From the NCBI GenBank assembly GCA_054601695.1, contig BAAHQB010000009.1:558001-622000 (forward strand): a DNA stretch of 64,000 bases, given 5' to 3'. Both the position numbers and the translations under genes were made by a program. Below are positions 32,023 to 64,000 of this stretch, in pieces (position 1 is the first letter of the stretch; each line of letters starts with the position of its first letter). Below the pieces are notes generated by a model. It saw nothing but the letters and a program-made list of their open reading frames with translations, had not been told where the DNA came from and searched no databases. The DNA is from Amorphochlora amoebiformis. Lineage: Eukaryota > Cercozoa > Chlorarachniophyceae.

Positions 32023-32365
32023 GTATATGTATAATATATATTATTTATATATTTACACACACACACACACACATATATATGTATATCTATATGTATGTAA
32101 ATATAATATGTGTATACCTAATTTTATGTACATGATTCCTATGCATCTACAGATATATGCATGTACAAATACAAATATTACCTCCCTCGCCTCTTTCGCT
32201 TCCTCGTCAATCCCTCGCTGTCCTTCCCTCTCCCCCGCCCTTCCTAGCCTGTCTCTCCCTATCCCTCTCCCTCTCTATCTCTCCCACTCCCTCTCTCCCA
32301 CTCCCTCTCTCCCTCTGCCTCCTCTCACCCTCCCTCCCTCTCTTCCTCCCTCTCTCCCTCTCATC

Positions 32366-32404
<39 letters not shown>

Positions 32405-33162
32405 TCTCTCTCTCTCTCTCCCTCTCTCCCTCTCTCCACTCTCTCTTCCTCCCTGTCACTCTCTCTCCCTGTCTCCCTCTCTCCCTCCCTCCCTCTCTTC
32501 CTCCCTCTCTCCCTCTCCCCTCTCTCTCTCCCTTTCTTGCTCTCTTCCTCACCCTCTCCCTCTCTCCTCTCTCCCTCCTTCTCTCTATCTCTTCCTCTCT
32601 TCCCCCCTCCTCCTCTCCCTGTCTTCCTCTCTCATTTTCCTGCCCTATCCTCTTCCTTCTCAAGTCTCTCACCCTCTCTCCCTCTCTCCCTCTCTCTCAC
32701 TCTCTCCCTCTCTCCCTCTCTCTCCCTCTCTCCCTCTCCCTCCCTCTCTCTCCCTCTCCCGCTCTCCTCCCTCTCCCTCCTCTATCTCCTCTCCCACCCT
32801 CTCTCTCTCCCCCTCTCTCTCCCCCATCTCCCCCTCTCTCTCTCCCATCTCTCCCTCTCTCTCTCCCTCTCTCCTTCTCCCTCTCTCCCTCTCTCCTTCT
32901 CTCTCACTCTCTCCCTGTCTCTCCCTGTCTCCCTCTCTCTCCCTCTCTTAATCTCTCAATCTCTCCCTCTCTCACTCTCTCTCCCTCTCTCCCTCTCTCC
33001 CTCCCTCCCCTCTCCCCCCTCTCTCCCCTCTCTCTCCCTCTCTCTCCCTCTCTCTCCCTCTCGCTCTCTCCCTCTCTCCCTCTCTCCCTCTCTCCATGTG
33101 CCAAACTTCCTAATCCGTCTTTCTCTCTTCTCTCTGTCTCCCCTCCCCTCTCTTCCTCTCTC

Positions 33163-33201
<39 letters not shown>

Positions 33202-33388
33202 GCACTCTATTTTTTTTTCTTATGTCTGAGATTGCTTGCACATTTATTATATATCGTATTATGTTCTATTACATATATATATATATATATATTATACATA
33301 TATATATGTATATATGTATGTATGTATGCATATATATATATATATATACATATATATACATATATATACAATCATATATATATATATA

Positions 33389-33434
<46 letters not shown>

Positions 33435-33472
33435 AACGTATATTAAATGTTAAAGTGTACATATATACATAC

Positions 33473-33539
<67 letters not shown>

Positions 33540-33574
33540 TATATATAAAATATATATATATATATATATGTACA

Positions 33575-33605
<31 letters not shown>

Positions 33606-33717
33606 TATAACATATATACATATATATATATATATGAGAGTATATAATATTATATATATATATATATACATGTATATATGATGTATACGTATATCTCCAT
33701 ATGTGTACAAAATACTT

Positions 33718-33766
<49 letters not shown>

Positions 33767-34006
33767 TTAAACGAATATAAACATGCACGACACTGGATTG
33801 TATATACATGCATATATATATATATATATATATATATGCATATATATATATATATATTGATATATCTACGTAGGCACACGTCATAATACATACAATAAAC
33901 ACATCTATCATAGGCTCAGTTAGACGCATCATTACTTAAAGGTGGTTTGAATAGACACCGCGGGGTTATAGAAGAGTCCAGTTCTGATGATGACGATGAG
34001 GATTAA
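31287..34006 (+). CDS. EIF1AD: eIF1A-domain protein EIF1AD
   Basis: S1/OB-fold RNA-binding protein related to translation initiation factor 1A; human EIF1AD is a ribosome-biogenesis and stress-linked nuclear protein. Exons 31287-31790 and 33914-34006 (TAA), phase 0, giving 198 residues. Residues 1-45 ([15 protein letters not shown]...[19 protein letters not shown]) match the human N-terminus (KRKHV..EVL, IVRVLR..GNNLHEVE). The core [19 protein letters not shown] and the [18 protein letters not shown] end match human MPSKYRKNIWIKRGDFLIV and CKDHVRSLQKEGFWP. The C-terminus [19 protein letters not shown] is the family's acidic tail. A Ser/Pro/Thr-rich insertion (about residues 50-75) splits the OB fold before YIARLPSKF. 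The 2.1-kb intron holds a 1-kb (CT)n tract. Confidence 0.9.
32182..33200 (+). repeat. 1-kb (CT)n polypyrimidine tract in the EIF1AD intron
   Basis: CTCTCC/CTCTCT with CCC and TGT interruptions on the sense strand. A short non-repetitive block at about 33095-33122 splits it. Long SLSL/RERE frames are artefacts. Confidence 0.92.
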
Positions 34007-34585
34007 CCATATATACTACTCTAGACACTATATCTAATATATATCGTATATGAATACGTGAGTCGATTGTCACTAGTGTTAATTAGTTAATTTCGTCTAA
34101 GTTAATTTGTATAACTTGATAGCCATACACTCTGATTAAGGCATCATACAATTGATATCAAATAGTCAGTTATACTAGTTATATTCCATCAGTATCTAGC
34201 TGTTATCCGAGTTCATTTATAAAACGTTACTGGCTGATACTAGGATATCTCTAGCTTCATGCAAGATATCACGCCACTTTATGTTTTGTAGGATCAATTT
34301 ATATGTTATACTATCGAATGTACTCAGTATTCTATTTACTAACATATATATATATATATAGTAACCTACGATAAAAAAGTACCCTAGTAACACCGTTACA
34401 CATTAACTAAAATCCCTCAGGATGTTATATTAATCCAGTTTGTTACCGGAAAGCTAATAATAAAGCTCTCAACATTCTAATCATATTAATCGATTCGAAT
34501 TCGCCGCGCAGAGTAGAGAAACCCGAACCGAAGAAATCAGATTCGATTGGATGTGTACATTTAAATTTTCGGCCGTGGCCACTAG
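34007..34585. other. Intergenic space between convergent EIF1AD and AAMP
   Basis: Single-copy AT-rich sequence with one short TA run; holds both 3' ends. A minus-strand open frame continuing past the AAMP stop to 34443 (GHGRKFKCTHPIESDFFG) exists, but the strongest acceptor leads to the earlier stop at 34586. Confidence 0.6.
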
Positions 34586-49984
<15,399 letters not shown>

Positions 49985-50330
49985 GGTCTAGTAGAAGGCT
50001 TTCGGATGGGGAGGGTGGAGAATGCAGAAAAAAAGCGAGAGAAGTGCACCCGGGTCGATGTGTTCGGCCATTTTCATATATGACCGAAGAATTAATTTGA
50101 ATGATTTCGCCGAAGGCATTAAACTTGAATATCAAGGATATTAGATATTAGATACAATATATCAAAATAATGATACGTAAATATCTTATCTTAAGGATAT
50201 CATATTTTTATATCCAAATATCAATATGCGGATATCAATCCAAGCAATATATCGATGAGTGCTATGGTAACTCATGACATATTCCCTCATCCACACTATT
50301 CCCACGTCAAAACATATTCCCGCTCATTTC

Positions 50331-50463
50331 AGAACTCGAAATCGAAAGGGTACGGATCGATGGCAACGTCTGCTCCGGTATTCCTTCAATTCGCCCATAC
50401 GTAAATCCACAATATGTCCAGTGCACGTGTTGCGATGGAGATTGGTTGGCCAACTTGATTGAA
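50331..50463 (+). CDS. Possible orphan terminal exon
   Basis: Acceptor CTCATTTCAG is followed by an open frame to a TGA at 50461-50463 that reads RVRIDGNVCSGIPSIRPYV...TCCDGDWLANLIEL. Amino-acid composition looks protein-like, but no upstream exon or start can be assigned in the 350 bp between it and the AAMP start. Could equally be chance. Confidence 0.25.
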
Positions 50464-50674
50464 CTGTGAACATCGCGGGAAAGATAGAGAGAAAAGATGA
50501 AGAGGAATAGTTTGACAGAGATAAAGAGAGAGAGAAAGAGAGAGACAGAGAGAGAGAGAGGAAGATAGAGACAGAGAAAAGATATAGAGCAGAAGAGGAA
50601 AGAGAGAGAAATTCTGCCGATCAAGAAGAGGTTGATAGAAATAGCGATACAAAAGGGATGGGATAACAGATAGA

Positions 50675-56147
<5,473 letters not shown>

Positions 56148-56183
56148 ATCATTATGTCTTTATTTTTTAAAATCTAAAAATTA

Positions 56184-56225
<42 letters not shown>

Positions 56226-56454
56226 CATGTACAAGAAATATGTAGATATATTCATATCGGTATATATATACATACAGGTATATGTGTATGATGTATGTAT
56301 GTAAATAAATTTATATGCGTAGTACTAGATTATCTCAAATATATGTATATAGATAAATATATACGTATATCAATGTATATATATATATATATATATATAT
56401 TACATATGTATATGAATAATATCTCATATTCGGGCCTGATAATACCCTCATTCG

Positions 56455-57210
56455 AATCTAACCCTAACTAATCCTAACCCTAACCCAACCCTAACCCTAA
56501 CCCAACCCTAACCCTAACCCAACCCTAACCCTAACCCTAACCCTAACCCTAACCCTAACTAATCCTAACCCTAGGTGATTGTCCACGGGCCTTTGAATAT
56601 TATCCGCGTTAGGCTTGGTCTATATCCTAACGATTACCTTGCAAACTCTCAACGCTAACCCGAAACTCTCCTGACAATTAACCCTAACTGCTGCTACAAC
56701 ACTAACCCTCAGACTTACCCTAATTCTTAGACCACTCTTAACACTAATTCTAAGACTATAACCCTAATCCTAAGACTACTCTAACCCTAATCCTAAAACC
56801 ACTCTAATCCTAACACTAAGACTACTCTAACCCTAACCCTAAGACTACTCTAATCCCAACCATAACTGTACTCTAATCCAACACTAAGTACACTCTGACC
56901 CTAACCTAACACTCCTCTATTCCCAACCCTAAGTATACTCTGACCCTAACCCTAACACTACTCCAACCCTAAACCTAAGTATATTCTGACCCTAACCATA
57001 AGACTCTTATAATCCTAACCCTGACACTACTTTAATCTTAGCCCAAAGTATACTCTGACCCTAACCCTATGTATACTCTGACCCTAAGCCTAAGTTTACT
57101 CTGACCCTAACCCTAAGTATACTGACCCTAACCCTAACACTACTGTAATGCTAACCCTAAGACCACTCTAATCCTAGCCCTAAGTATACTATGAACCTAA
57201 TGTATACTGT
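56455..57210 (-). repeat. CCCTAA-type tract between two divergent genes
   Basis: Regular CCCTAACCCTAA at 56455-56570 grades into a loose higher-order array with ACTCTAACCCTAA and AAGTATACTCTGACCCTAA units to about 57210. It separates the 5' end of the minus-strand gene (56147) from the first visible exon of the SPFH gene (57238). Confidence 0.9.
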
Positions 57211-57237
57211 GAGCCTAAGCTAAGAGTATTGGTATAG

Positions 57238-63957
<6,720 letters not shown>

Positions 63958-64000
63958 GTTATACATATGTACATGTTCTATGTATTCATATATATATATA

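Noticed and set aside
34443-34585. Continuation of AAMP past the proposed stop (GHGRKFKCTHPIESDFFG)
   Set aside because: Requires skipping the strongest acceptor (TTTTTTCCAG at 34606); phase from the previous exon then hits TAG at 34586, giving the usual AAMP length.
56455-57210. Chromosome end (true telomere)
   Set aside because: CCCTAA repeat is interstitial and degenerate, with genes on both sides.

Overview
The window is nuclear DNA of an intron-rich eukaryote. Genes are broken into very short exons (15 to 236 nt, mostly 30 to 80 nt), bounded by GT...AG sites and separated by introns made almost entirely of (TA)n microsatellite. Smaller amounts of (GA)n/(CT)n, (CA)n and degenerate telomere-type TTAGGG/CCCTAA repeat are also present. 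I reconstructed genes by chaining exons whose reading phases match at every junction and whose joined translation fits a known family. The organism cannot be named from the sequence. TTAGGG-type repeats, an APH1 gamma-secretase subunit, a sterol-type P450 and a MOFRL glycerate kinase together suggest a protist or alga rather than a fungus. Roughly 5 to 7 percent of the window is coding.

Layout from left to right. (+) 3' part of a glycerate kinase (GLYCTK type), stop at 5826. (-) A complete 17-exon cytochrome P450 of the CYP51/CYP7/CYP8 clan, 20873 to 6306, convergent with the kinase. (-) A small three-exon single-pass membrane protein, 23663 to 22823, which shares a 248-bp divergent promoter with (+) APH1, 23912 to 27651. 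Then weak candidates at 28774-29838 (+) and 30598-30967 (-). (+) EIF1AD, 31287 to 34006. (-) An AAMP-type WD40 protein of 22 exons, 49984 to 34586, convergent with EIF1AD. A possible orphan exon (+) at 50331-50463. (-) An unrecognised small conserved-looking protein of seven exons, 56147 to 50675. (+) An SPFH/Band-7-like protein from 57238 that runs off the right end.

The genes share no single pathway; they are unrelated housekeeping loci (serine/glycerate metabolism, sterol or lipid oxidation, intramembrane proteolysis, translation or ribosome-associated factors, membrane scaffolding).

The most striking observation is a genome-wide-looking rule of intron structure. Many introns carry degenerate copies of the edge of the neighbouring exon together with its splice site. 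Copies upstream of an exon contain the acceptor plus the 5' exon edge. Copies downstream contain the 3' exon edge plus the donor. I see this in every large gene here, in up to about ten tandem copies, and in one case as a perfectly duplicated whole exon. The introns therefore appear to grow by repeated copying of exon-edge/TA-tract junctions, leaving a supply of pseudo-exons.
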